Source of the DNA: Dasypus novemcinctus
Taxonomy: Eukaryota > Chordata > Mammalia > Cingulata > Dasypodidae
Assembly (NCBI RefSeq): GCF_030445035.2
Contig: NC_080677.1
Location: 29,151,513-29,215,512 of the forward strand
DNA length: 64,000 nt
Reading direction: 5' to 3'
A model generated the notes under the pieces. That model did not search any database. It was not told where the DNA came from and saw only the letters and a list, made by a program, of their open reading frames with translations. Position numbers and translations under genes: made by a program. Each line of letters starts with the position of its first letter. Position 1 is the stretch's first letter. This document shows, in pieces, positions 33,036 to 44,200 of the stretch.

Positions 33036-33083
33036 TTCTGCCTTCCCAGGTATGATCAGGGTTAACTAAAGAATAAAAGACTG

Positions 33084-33798
33084 CTGGACTCAGATGGGAT
33101 CTCCCTTCATAAGACTTTCATGCTAATGTGCTGGAGGTGCAGTTAACGTTGGGATTTAAGATATATTTAGGGGATTTGAATCTCTGGACTGACAATGTGA
33201 TAGCCAGGTCCTGAGCCTCAACAGACTCCAGCACCTACAATCTGATTTATTGGACTTACCACACTCAGCTAAGATGGAGTTGAAGAAGGAAAACCACCAC
33301 ACCATGGAGCCTAGAGTGATTACAACTGAAAATGGGAGGATTGCATCCAGCATCCATGTGGAATTTGAGCCTCCTCTTGACATAGAGGTGCAATGGACAC
33401 AACCAATCCAATGTCCACATAGAAGAGGTGGTATTGGATTGAGAAAAGTGGACATGGTGGACGATGGGTATGGGGAAAGGCAGGAAGAGATGAGAGGTGG
33501 AGGTGTCTTTGGGACATGGAGCTGCCCTGGATGGTGCTTCAGAGGCAATCACCGGACATTGTAAATCCTCACAGGGCCCACTGGATGGAATGGAGGAGAG
33601 TATGGGCCATGATGTGGACCATTGACTATGAGGTGCAGAGGTGCCCAAAGATGTACTTACCAAATCCAATGGATGTGTCATGATGATGGGAACGAGTGTT
33701 GTTGGGGGGGGAGAGGGGGGGGTGGGGGAGCGGGGTTGAATGGGACCTCACATATATATTTTTGATGTAATATTATTACAAAGTCAATTAAAAAAAAA
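33084..33798 (+). mobile_element. Young 5'-truncated L1 3'UTR (copy A)
   Basis: It ends in poly(A) (33789-33801) and is flanked by a perfect 16 bp TSD, AAAGAATAAAAGACTG, at 33068-33083 and 33799-33814. About 350 bases match the reverse complement of copy B at 19924-20333. It holds a polyG/A tract at 33704-33735. The 104-codon and overlapping antisense 138-codon open frames are within this element and not host genes. That it is L1 rather than another poly(A) retroelement is inference from the tail, truncation and TSD length. Confidence 0.85.
33704..33735 (+). other. G-rich tract with G-quadruplex potential
   Basis: Runs of 7 or more G separated by A, T or AGC (GGGGGGGGAGAGG..., GGTGGGGGAGCGGGG). 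At least four G-runs of three or more fit within 32 bases. G-rich 3'UTR tracts are known in mammalian L1 families. Confidence 0.8.
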
Positions 33799-33814
33799 AA
33801 AGAATAAAAGACTG

Positions 33815-34059
33815 AAGATTACATAAGGGAACTACTATCCCTCGCCCAGAGAGGTGAGGCTCTTCTTAGAACCTGAAACAACCCAGTTACAAGCTGTTCT
33901 CCCTGGCAGGGTTCAGGTGCCACTAGCTTTGGGGGGGTTGGGGGTAGTGGGGGGCTGGGAAAGCCCGGGGGAGGCTGGGCCTACAGAAGAGCTCTAGGGA
34001 AGCCACAGGCCACTTGCCTAACCACCAGGTCTGTTGCCCTGCACTGGCCCTGGCTGCCC
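33815..34059. other. Unique sequence, short G-rich run
   Basis: 33929-33965 has several G runs (GGGGGGTTGGGGGTAG). No gene recognised. Confidence 0.4.
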
Positions 34060-34692
34060 ATGCTACTACAATTAGCAATTGCACATTGCTCCAGAAGACA
34101 TGGGCAGCCTAAGCGAAATAACCACCTATGGCTTGTGGCCACTTCCCTCCTGGAGCCAACTGGAGCTAGAAAGTCCTTCCTTTTTGGTGCAATTCATTCT
34201 CCCAAATCCAAACCCATAAGTCTGACGGCTCTCTGCATCTGGCAGAGCTCAGCTATAAATGTGGAGAAGGAAGGCGCTAGCAGCTGCTGTCAACTCATTC
34301 TGACATCACCGTTGTTTGTGGCAGAACAATGCCCTTCTCTGGCAGAGGGAGGCTGGCAGCCCTATTCTACAGCGTCTGCCGGGGACTCAGCAGACTTCTC
34401 AGCAGGCCCGAGAAAGCATGTGTGCCCGAGGAATGCCTTCCCTATAAATAGAAGCCACTTGCCGGCTTCCACTGGGCTGGAAGCCTGCACAGTATCCATA
34501 CCATGCCGTTATTATATATTCTGCACAGGACCAGCTGCAGGCGCAGTAGAGACAGATAATCCTGGGAGAGGAGAGGTACTGTTGGTAGGCAGTTTTTCCA
34601 ATCAGATAGCCTGGGGCAATAACAGAATCGTGCAGTGTGCAGAGTCCTTGCGCATCTGCGGTGAGCTTCACAGGGAGTCCAAGCGGGTTTGA
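34060..34692 (+). other. 210-codon open reading frame, unassigned
   Basis: It starts at ATG 34060 and runs 210 codons without a stop, among the two longest plus or minus frames of the window and not in a CpG island or known repeat. I recognise no domain, signal peptide or membrane segment. By a rough stop-frequency estimate, an open frame this long would arise by chance about once in several such windows, so chance is quite possible. TATA-like TATAAAT (34254-34260) and TATAAATA (34443-34450) lie inside it, which fits regulatory or random sequence as well as coding. I do not call it a gene. Confidence 0.2.
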
Positions 34693-36039
34693 GATTTTAT
34701 TTGGCAGGAAAATGAAACTGATTCTTTTCATCACTCCAGACTCACTGACCTATCTTGGACACTGATTCCAACTCCCTGCAAACAAGTTACCAAGACTTAG
34801 GGTTCCCTGAGGTAAAAAATGATCTTGCTGGAAGATGCTGCAGGAGGAGCCTGGTCCTGGTCGCACGCAGCGCGGTTTTGCTCTTTAGTAGCCTGGCTCG
34901 GGCCGGTGTTGGGGCGCCAGCACAACTCGCTAAGATCTACATGTTCCTTCCCATTCTTTGGGAAGAGTAGGGAAAGGCCACTCTATCTTCTAAGGGCTCT
35001 GAAGTGGAAGGGTCAAGGCTATGGTTGGAGTGATCGCAGCTGGTAACCGAGACCTGCCTGAATAGTTTCAGAGAAGATGGGCAGGCCTGTCAACCAGCAA
35101 TGGGAAAACATATTGGGGCCGGGATGAGAAGGGAGGTGGGGACCCTGGGGTAAGAAATGAGCACCAGTGAGAACCAAGGAACCAGAAAGGAAAGGCAGAT
35201 GGAAGCTAGAAACAAACGGGGTTCTGATGAACTGGTTGTGCCAATAGCTTCTGTGAGTCAGTGGTCCCGGAGTGGAGGACAGGCCCTGGCAGCTCATTCC
35301 TTTTGGTGATTATGAAATTGTGGGACCTGAGGGGCTTTGGTGGGGATTTGTGGGAGACTTTCATAAAGGCAGTGTTTGAAAAATGGTTCCAGGATTCCTG
35401 TGCCTCTGAGAAAAGGTGACCAGGGGGCCGGATATATATGTTCTAGATGCAGAAGCCTAGTGACTTTGAGGAATCTCTCAACACTGTGTGAGAGGCACAT
35501 TGCATTTTTCTGTCCCCTTGATGTCCTACTAGAAATAGGCAGTTTCCTGTGTCTTCCAGAGAGGGTGTATATATAGGTGGGCAGCTTTGGAGACCAGCAC
35601 CAGCCAACAGAAAGTATTCTTGTGCCTAGGGCAGCCTCTATTCCAGGTGGGAAAAGGCAAAGGAAACAGAAGGGGCCACAGTCTATGCTCCTGCCTTCCC
35701 ACCAAGAGGCAGCTAGTGCTGCATCTGCTTCATGATTGCCCAGTCATGCCCTGGATGGTCATCCAGGGATTATGGGTGGGGGACACAGAGACCTGTCCCA
35801 TCTACCCACTCCTGTTCTCATTCTCTCAGAGGCTTGCCAAAAACACCCCCAACTCCTGAATACAGATAGTTATCCTAGGACATGAGGACAAAGGCAGGGT
35901 CTCAGGAACTTGTATCCTGGGTGTTCTGCCAAGGACTGGCACTCAACAACACATGAAGCATGACAGCAGGATGATCTTGGAGCAAAGCAGGTCCCCTACC
36001 TCCCCTGGGAGAAAGAATAGCATACCCTTCTTCTCCTCA
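34693..36039. other. Unique sequence, nothing recognised
   Basis: No repeat or exon that I can name. Short open frames only. Confidence 0.4.
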
Positions 36040-36195
36040 CACCCCAGTCATTCATTCATTCCACAAAAATTGCCTGAAAGTCGACTATGTGCTAATACTG
36101 TGCTGAGCACTGGGAATACAGTGGAGAATAAACAATCCTTTTCCACATGTAGCTCATTTTCCAGTGGGGTGAACGGGCAGTAAACAAGTAAACAA
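36040..36195 (-). mobile_element. L2 3' end (antisense)
   Basis: TCATTCATTCATTCCACAAA, GACTATGTGCTAATACTGTG and CTGAGCACTGGGAATACAGT are the reversed L2 3' tail. Confidence 0.75.
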
Positions 36196-36780
36196 AGGAA
36201 CAAACACATACATATTTGACCATGAAATCTCCCTTGTGTCTTCTAGTAAGTGTAATCTTCACCCGGCCAGCCTGTTGGTACAATTATGCCATTGAATACG
36301 TAGTGAGCTTGAATTTCTGTGGTCCTCTGATTCAATCTTACTCTTGCTGACCCCTTTGCAATACTTTCATTTCTTTCCCATTGGTGTTGATGGATATCCT
36401 GAGCTGGTTAAGTAGTTGTGAGCTCTACTAAAGCACGCTTGCCAAACCCAACTTGGCCTCTTTCCATTATTGTTCCCCGAATGCCCCAGAAGCAATGTGA
36501 CACCCTGTGCTGAGATACAAAGCTCTGGGGTCTGGCAGAATGAGCTTCAACACTCCCAGCTCTGTCACCATATGAGCTGAGTGCAGCTCCAAGTCCTGGG
36601 CCTTTTATCCATTCAAATGGAGTTAAGTGTGGTATCTGTTTAAGGATTTTCTTTTGTGGAATGAGATGTAGGAAGATTACGAAGGACTTGTCCCCAGCAC
36701 CTGGCACACAGTAACTTCATAACAAACCTAGGTTCCCTCTCCAACACGGGGAATGATTTCTAGCATGGCGGCAGGCTGCA
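36196..36780. other. Unique sequence
   Basis: CCCCAGCACCTGGCACACAG at about 36692-36711 may be a scrap of L2 tail. Nothing else. Confidence 0.35.
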
Positions 36781-36945
36781 TCCCAGGGTTTCTCAAAGTG
36801 GGGCCCATGGACCACCTGTATCAGGGCCACCTGAACATTTAGTAATTAGTTTCCTGGGTCCAGCATGCCTCTGGGGTTGGGCCCAAGGATCTACATGTTC
36901 CCCAGGTGGTTCTTAAGAACCCTAAAGTTTGAGACTCACTGGTCC
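36781..36945 (+). mobile_element. MER5A-type hAT element
   Basis: CAGGGTTTCTCAAAGTGGGG, CCACCTGTATCAGGGCCACC, GGTTGGGCCCAAGGATCTAC and GTTTGAGACTCACTG give both ends and the middle of MER5A. No clear 8 bp TSD. Confidence 0.8.
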
Positions 36946-39900
36946 ACAGTCTTGATTGGTGACCAAGGCTTCTGCCACCCTGAGGATCAAGAAATCACTT
37001 TTTAATGGTCAACGCTAAAACTTAATAGCTTTTACAGTGTGGAGAGTCAACTGACTGACAACATCCTCTTCAAAGTACTTCCTGTGTGGAAAGGGGGAGT
37101 TTAAATCACCTGGGATCTTCAGCGATTTCTGTCTTGGCTAAATCACCTCCACTCAGTACCCTGATCCCACCAAAGGGAAACATCCATCTTATTTCAGGAG
37201 GATGGCAAGTCCCAGCTTCTATCATTTCTGGACACACTGAATTGGACAGGAGGTGGACCTGCCAGCAGCCTGCTCATAAGAGGGGCTGAGGAGCCTTCTT
37301 GGGCAGAATTCATCTTAAGGGAAAAATGTCAAGATTCACAAAGTGGGCTCAAGGGTGACATTGGGCAAGGCTGGCTGACAAGGTGATTCTGAATCTGCCA
37401 CTCAAAGCACTGTCCAACCTTTTGTTCTCAGGGCCCTTTTGTGAATGGCTGGAATAGATGAAACAACCTGAAAGTCGTCACTGGGGCACCACCCTCACTG
37501 GTGCTGGCAGCCTTCATAGTCACTGGCAGCAGTGTCTGGAAGACTCAGGGCCAGCGTTGGCAGGCAGCGCAGCAGAGGGCACCTTTGTGGACAACCACTG
37601 TACCCGCCTGTGGGCACTGGCAACATAGCTGCCATTTTTGGGTTCTGCAGCATTCATTTGCAGAGACCACTGTGAGTTAAAGTGAGAATGGAGGAGATCA
37701 CTAGATGCCAGAGGATGGCTCAGAAGACAACTACCCCCAGAATATTTGGGAGCAATCTGAGGGGGATCGGGAATCCCCACAGGATGTGTTAGAGTCAGAA
37801 CAATGTGAATGTGTGACTGCCGGGGTCTGGGGGAGGATGGATGACCTCAGTAAATGTTCAGAGGTCGGGAAGTGGAATTAGTCACCCCGCCCAAGAGGAT
37901 GAATCGCCTACTTTCTCCCTCCTTGGTGACATCACTGCTCCCAAGTCCAGCATACAGTGGTGCCAGATGAAGAATTCTATTTCTAGAGGATGCACAAAAG
38001 TGCCATTATTTTGATGACAGAATCACAGGCCAAGGTCATTGTATTTCCCAGCAGCTGCTTGGCCCATCTGTACATCTGTAACACTCTCCCTCAGCAGCAG
38101 GCAGGCCTGCGCTCCTGGGAGACAACTCTAAGTAGCAAGCAGCCAGCCTGATGCAGCGTTTGTTTTCTTTCGACAAAATTCAATCTGTAGTCACTGGTGC
38201 TAAGTTCCAAATAAAGTATTTCAAGTGCACATGGCCAGTTCTGCAGGTGCTTTTCCAGAGTTTAAGAGTGTGGGGTTTTTCCTTACCTGCTCCCCAGGGG
38301 AGCAAGGTTTGAAATGTACCGCAGGGAATATTCACTCATGCATTAAGCCAAGGGTTGGCCCTGGTTCTGAAAGGGCTAGATTATAGGGCTGGATTTGGTG
38401 AGTTCATTAGCATTGAGCTAGATGTCAGTTTTTGGCTTGCTTCTGGATAAGAGATCTTTTTCAACTTGTGAGGTGTATCTGGAGAAGACACTTCCCACTC
38501 ACCACGAGGGCATTAGTTGGTGTTTCTAGCATGGCAACAATTTTATAACAAGCCACTCATACTACCTCACTTAGCTCTTCTTGTAACCAATTACAGGAGT
38601 CATTTTTGGGAGGGGGCCAGGGTCAGAAAAGGAGTCTTTGAAGGAAGGGGACATAAAAAGAGATCAGGAGAGTTTACCTCTAACCGCTATGCATAACCCA
38701 CTCCTAGGCCTAATCACCACTTTTAACTTGGGGAGAGGGTGGAATACAGGAGAAAGCAAGCAGTCCTGATAGCTCTCAGGAGGACTGTGGTCACTTTTTA
38801 ACTAAAGTTGGCCAAGTTACCTCCTCTGCTTCGCCCAGAAAACCTACCCAGGTAAGCACTATGCTTCCTCCCCCACTGCCTGAGCAGAAATCTCCATAAA
38901 ACAAGGAAGAAACAATGTGAATAGATGACTTCACTCATCCCTTCCCCAACTTTTCCAATACCCTCTTCCTCTTTCTCACCCTCCCCACATTCATACTAGG
39001 AAGGAGAGAAACGGACTGCTAGTGTTAGTGCTCAGAATTGTTTCTAGCCACTGCTGGGGAGCTGTCACAAATATGTCAGCTTAAAAAAGGCATGGTTTAA
39101 ATAACAGTCGATTTACATGCCAGGATTTTTCTCTGAGTACAGTTTGAAAACTAAGAGTACTTGCAAAATAAGGATGTACTTCGGAGGGAATAGCTTTTTA
39201 ATGATAAAGGTTTGACTTACATCCCCATATGAAATTTAGATAATGAGCTTTGAATTACAAAGGGCCCCATGGAAGGCCAGAAGGGAGAGCAGAGAATGGA
39301 AGGATTATGGGGTACGGTCGGAAAGATGGGAGGACCTGAGGACAGCCATCGTAGGGATTCACCCAGCGTGCGAGGCGTCCACCTGGAAGTCTTTTGCACT
39401 GTGAGACAGTGGGGGGAGACTGGATACATCACATCTTTTTATTGTTAGATTTACATTCATGATAACATGAAATAAATATCGAAGTCAGTGATTTTTAAAT
39501 TCCAAGCCCAGTCAAGATCCTCCACAAGTTTGTTTTTTTATAGCTTCTTGCAGCTGAGGCTCCAAGTGGTCCTACCATTTCTGAGTAGAAGAAACTGAGG
39601 ATCTACAAGACCAAAGGTCATACGGGAAACAAGGGTCAGAGCCAGAAAACCAGCCTTTCCTTATCATCATGTGGCTCCATCCCTCCCTCCTTTACCTTTA
39701 TGTTCCTTGGACTATTCATATTTTCCAAAGAGCTGTTTTTTACTCACTTGCATTTCAGTTTTCACATCCTTTCTGCTTTCCTTCAATTGTGCATCATCTG
39801 GAAAAGAGAAAAGCACTGCCCCTGAGCCTACCGTATGCTCCCTGTGGCCACCACCAGTGAGCCTGGGCTCATGTGCCAGGTGCCCCGGAGGATCACACAG

Positions 39901-40535
39901 ACTCAAGGGCTCAGCGTTGATGATGTGGAATCTTAAAAGTAGACAAGACGATTTGGGGCATCAACATTTCTTACGGGATGCTAGCCAGCTTTCCTTTCCC
40001 TACATCAAAGGAAGTGATGATGGCAGAGAGCATCCAAACAAGCAGAAGAGTTTAAAAGTGAAATGCATCATCCGATTTCCACTCACTCCTAGGCAGATTA
40101 TTTTACTAATTATGATGATTACGCAGCAGGGGTGATGGAATTGAGGGTGTGTGTCTGTTTGCTGCTGAGGCAGGACAGAGTTGGACGGCAGGCTGGAAAT
40201 GTGTTTGCATGGTACAGGGAGACACACTGAGCTGGAAATTCTATGCGTGTGATGGTGGCTGGAGTGCTCTTTATTAGATATCAGCAGAGAAGAGTTTTAT
40301 GCTTGCTATCAGGCCCTGGCTTCACTAGAGAGTAAGCTTCTGCACTGCTGGTTGTTTCAGGGTAAGGCTGGGTGGAAGTCCCTTCATTTGGGGAGGGAGC
40401 CAAAAGAGGTGCAATTCCTTTGTAAAGGGCTGCTCAGAGGGCAAGTCTTAAGAGGAAAGGAAAAAGAGGGCAAGCAGTTGTTTCCTCAGTCTTGCCCTGG
40501 CCTAAGGATCCTCTTGTTTTACACAGCCACTAAAT
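36946..40535. other. Repeat-poor unique sequence
   Basis: 39560-39660 may be a reversed MIR scrap (GAAGAAACTGAGGATCTACA). Otherwise I recognise no gene, RNA or repeat over 3.5 kb. A 154-codon frame (39671-40135) lacks a domain and is overlapped by others. Confidence 0.4.
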
Positions 40536-40769
40536 CAGGGGTTCTTAACCTTTTTTGTTCCACAGACCCCTCTGCCAGTCAGGAGAAAAATACAGACCTG
40601 TTACTAAGTCCACGCTATACTGTGTATTATGTAATAAATAAATCATACCTGCATCAACATGTCCCCACAAGAATGTTTCTTTTGAATTTTCAATTAAAGC
40701 TCATGGACCCCCTGACATCCTTCCATGGAACCCCTGGGGGGTCCATGGACCCAGGGTTAAAAACCCCTG
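40536..40769 (+). mobile_element. hAT-type MITE with perfect TSD
   Basis: The 234 bp element begins CAGGGGTTCTTAACC (40536-40550) and ends GGTTAAAAACCCCTG (40755-40769); these are inverted repeats differing at one of 15 positions. The target duplication CACTAAAT is exact at 40528-40535 and 40770-40777. There is no transposase frame. An inner near-palindrome (CATGGACCCCC at about 40692 and GGGGGTCCATGG at about 40737) adds structure. Confidence 0.95.
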
Positions 40770-40777
40770 CACTAAAT

Positions 40778-41054
40778 TATTTTTAACACAACTGTTTTCC
40801 AAGTTCTTGCAGCCACTTTTGAATCTTTCTCGAGTACATGTATACTGGGGGACAAAATGTATTGGTTACCATCCAGACCCATCCAGCACAGTGGTAAGGA
40901 GAAGAGCTGAAGAAATGTTCTCATTTCATTCCATGCAACTGTGGAGATTTTAGAAGATTTAACTGTGGAAAGTTTATGAGTAGGAGTTCTGTAGTACCAT
41001 ATAGTGCTGAGAAAAAAGAACCAGAGATATCATTTAAAGTTAAGGCCAAACCCT
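40778..41054. other. Unique sequence
   Basis: Nothing recognised. Confidence 0.4.
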
Positions 41055-41275
41055 ATAGCCCTAGTTAAGAAGGCTCTGAGGCCAAACTGCCTGGGCTCAA
41101 ATTCCAACTCTATCATTTACTGGATGACCTCAGCAAAGTTAATCTCTCTGTGCCTCAATTTCCTCATCTGTGAAAGAATGATATTAATCATAATACCTAC
41201 CTTCAAGGATTGTTGGGAAGATTAGTTAAAAGGAGCTTATTACAGTGCCTGGTACTTAGCATGTTTAAATAAAAT
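41055..41275 (+). mobile_element. MIR
   Basis: AACTGCCTGGGCTCAAATTC, TCATTTACTGGATGACCTCA, TCTGTGCCTCAATTTCCTCA, AGGATTGTTGGGAAGATTAG and TTACAGTGCCTGGTACTTAG give a near full-length MIR. Confidence 0.9.
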
Positions 41276-44200
41276 CTTGTGTGTAACAACATGTTATATC
41301 CACGTAGTACTGTTTATTTCAAGACAAAACAATGGAAAAGTCATCAGGTTGTTTCATACTTGCGGAGAATCCAGCCAGCACTGGGGAACAGTAACCTTGG
41401 ACTTTGTCTACATTCACCAGGACCAATAACCATCATTTCAAAACCTACCAGTAATGGTAAAATTACTGATATGCCTGTTATGTGTTAAGGTGTTTTCCCA
41501 TGAGGCTGATCTTCTGTTACGCTGTGGCAAGTTTTGTTGTCTTCTCCACCAGTATCTCAGTGAAAGGGTCCCAGATTCATCCAAATCACCCATCAAAGAA
41601 CAAGCCTCAGTACTGTCTGAATATGATGTGGGTCTAATTCAGTAGACAGGGACAACAAAAACGATTAACAGAAGAGGCAAGGGAGGGAAGGGAGAAAAGT
41701 CCTTTTATGACGCTTCCCTACCCTGTTGCTTGCTGAGCTAAAAGGGAACCTTGGGAGTTCTGAGGCTGCCCTGGTTTTAGATTTGAACTCGGGTGGTCTG
41801 GGAAGCCTGGGCCATTGCTGCATGGTGCTCTTGAGTCCTGTACTGCAGGGTCCCCAGGAGCGTCAACCAGTGTTTACGGGCTCCCAACTACCCCAATGGT
41901 GGTCAGAACTTCTAAGGATGCTAATTTCCTCCCCCAACCCCCACCCCAACCTGTCTGGGCCACAGGAAGCCTAATTTGGGTTCTAAGTAGAAATCTGTGG
42001 TCCCAATACTGCCTGCCTCACCCTGAAGCTGTTGGAAACTACATGCTGGGCAGTAAAGAGAAACGCCTTGGCTCAGAGCAGAGCAGCCTGTTACCTTGCT
42101 CAAAGCAAAATGTGCCTTCGGTTCTTTGGCGTTTTCTCCAGCCCTTCTCGGAGTGAGTTAAATGCCACACCAATTGGTCAATAAGCCATGCTTACTGAGC
42201 TGAGAGGCACAGGTGTGAAAGCTGCAGAGAAAGTCAGAGAAGGGAGAAAAATCAACCAGCGTCAAAATGAGGGATTTATATATAAAGAAAAGGACTCTAC
42301 AGCCTCCTCTCCTGTGCACAGCTGGGGCTATTTACCACTCGCCCTGTTCTGGAGGCCTGCCAGTCCTCATTTCCCAAAGGTTCTGTACAAAGAGACTGGG
42401 GCCTAACTACCTTGAACTAGAAAGCCCTTTCTTTATGTGGTGCTGACCTCTAGAGGCTTCCAATTAAAAAGCATCCCAGAGGACCAACTTAATTTCACTG
42501 TCGGTTTTTAAATCCTGTGGAAGTACCCTATTTTCCTAGAAAATAAGGAAAAAATATCTTGGCTATTTTAAAAGTTTCCTAATAAGAAATGCCTAGCTTA
42601 TTATTTGTCTGCCAGACTTTTATACATTTCATTTTTTTCTTCTTCGAAAAGGAAAAGTGGTAGGTCAGAGATAGGGAAAGTTAAGGAAAAGCATAGTGCC
42701 AGCTATTTCAGGATGTGTTTCTTGAGTTTGCAAAGTACCAGATGGCTGGGCTTGCCAAATGGAGAAAGGAACATTAGCTCTCCCAGATTCAGGAGGGCGT
42801 CGGGCAGAACTATTTGCCAGGCATTCTTGCACACACGTGGCAGGTCTGCCTGCTCTGGCCCTGGTGTGGGGTTCAAACTGTGTGGCAGGAATTTGTTTTG
42901 CTTCTTTTAATTCAACCCACAGAGGTCCACAATGTACCCTAAGGCCAATGTGGCATCCTTCCCAACTCAACTTTACAATGGAAGACTCATCGAAAAAAAA
43001 TGACTTTTCCTTACATCCCTAAGCAAACACCCCAACTCTTCCCATTTTGCTGTGCCTTTTCATTCCATACAACTGATCACAAGGAGGAGGGAAATGTATG
43101 AAAGCAGGAGGAAGCAGAGATGTTGGCACTGGGGCTAATATGCATCCACTATATCAGCTGGGGCCTTTGCTTAGTTCTAAAGGGGATCAAAGGGAAGACG
43201 GGTTCAAAATTTGAGATGCAGTTTTGCCAGTACCTGTTTCCCAGCCCGTTTTGTGAAAACATTGACTGTGAAAACTCTGCTTTCCACCCTCCCCACCAAT
43301 ATCACCAGCAAAGACAAAATACAGTCCACAGTGAGAGGGCAGATGGGGCCTCTGAATTAAGTTCCACACTCTCTTTTTTACAGATCAGGAAACAAAGGTC
43401 AGGGAAGCTGTGGGTGGTGCAGTCGGTCAGAGAGGGGTCCGGGCTGGATCACTTTCCCCAGCCAACCTAATTCGGAAAGAACAGTCGCCAAGGAGAAATG
43501 TGGCAATTTCTATAATCAATCCCTGAATTTAAAAGAAGTGACTCTGCATGTTAAAAAACGAATCTTTCAACGTGATCAAATCGCAGTAACAAAGGAATTA
43601 TCCCATATGAAAGGCTTTCTCTGGGGAATATCATGCTACCACGCCCGTGGCAGTTGGGATTGAGGGCTGAGGGTAAGGTTTGGGATGTGGGCACACAGCC
43701 TCTCCACTTGAGCAAGGCCACGTTGAAAACAAAGAAGCACGCCAAAATATCCACCCAAACCTCTCTGCTGAGCCCATTTAGCCAATCTCTAAAATCTAAA
43801 GTCATTTGGGGGAAAGAAACTTGCTCTTCTTAATCATGTAATGGAACTTAACAGGTGTCACAGCATCCACAGAATGGCAAAGAACACAGATTTCAAATTA
43901 GTGCCACAAAGGGTAGAATAAAAAAGGGGCCTCATTTACAAAATTCAAGTTCTAGTTTGAAGGAAAAGTGGAAAATTACTAAATACCAAGCTTCGGCATG
44001 AGAATAGACATATTAGTGTCCCAAAACACATAAATTATTAACACCGTAATCTATATCAATGTTTTATGCAACCACCTCCTCCCTCTCCCTCCTAACCCCA
44101 CTCCAACCGCTGCAACCACAAAGCGAGCGGATGATCCTTATTCCTTGTTCCTCATTTATAAATCACATTATGTATCCTTTAGGACTGAACGTTGTGGAGG

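Noticed and set aside
33250-33681. Open frames of 104 and 138 codons
   Set aside because: Both lie within the L1 3'UTR copy and recur, inverted and broken, in the copy at 19924-20333.
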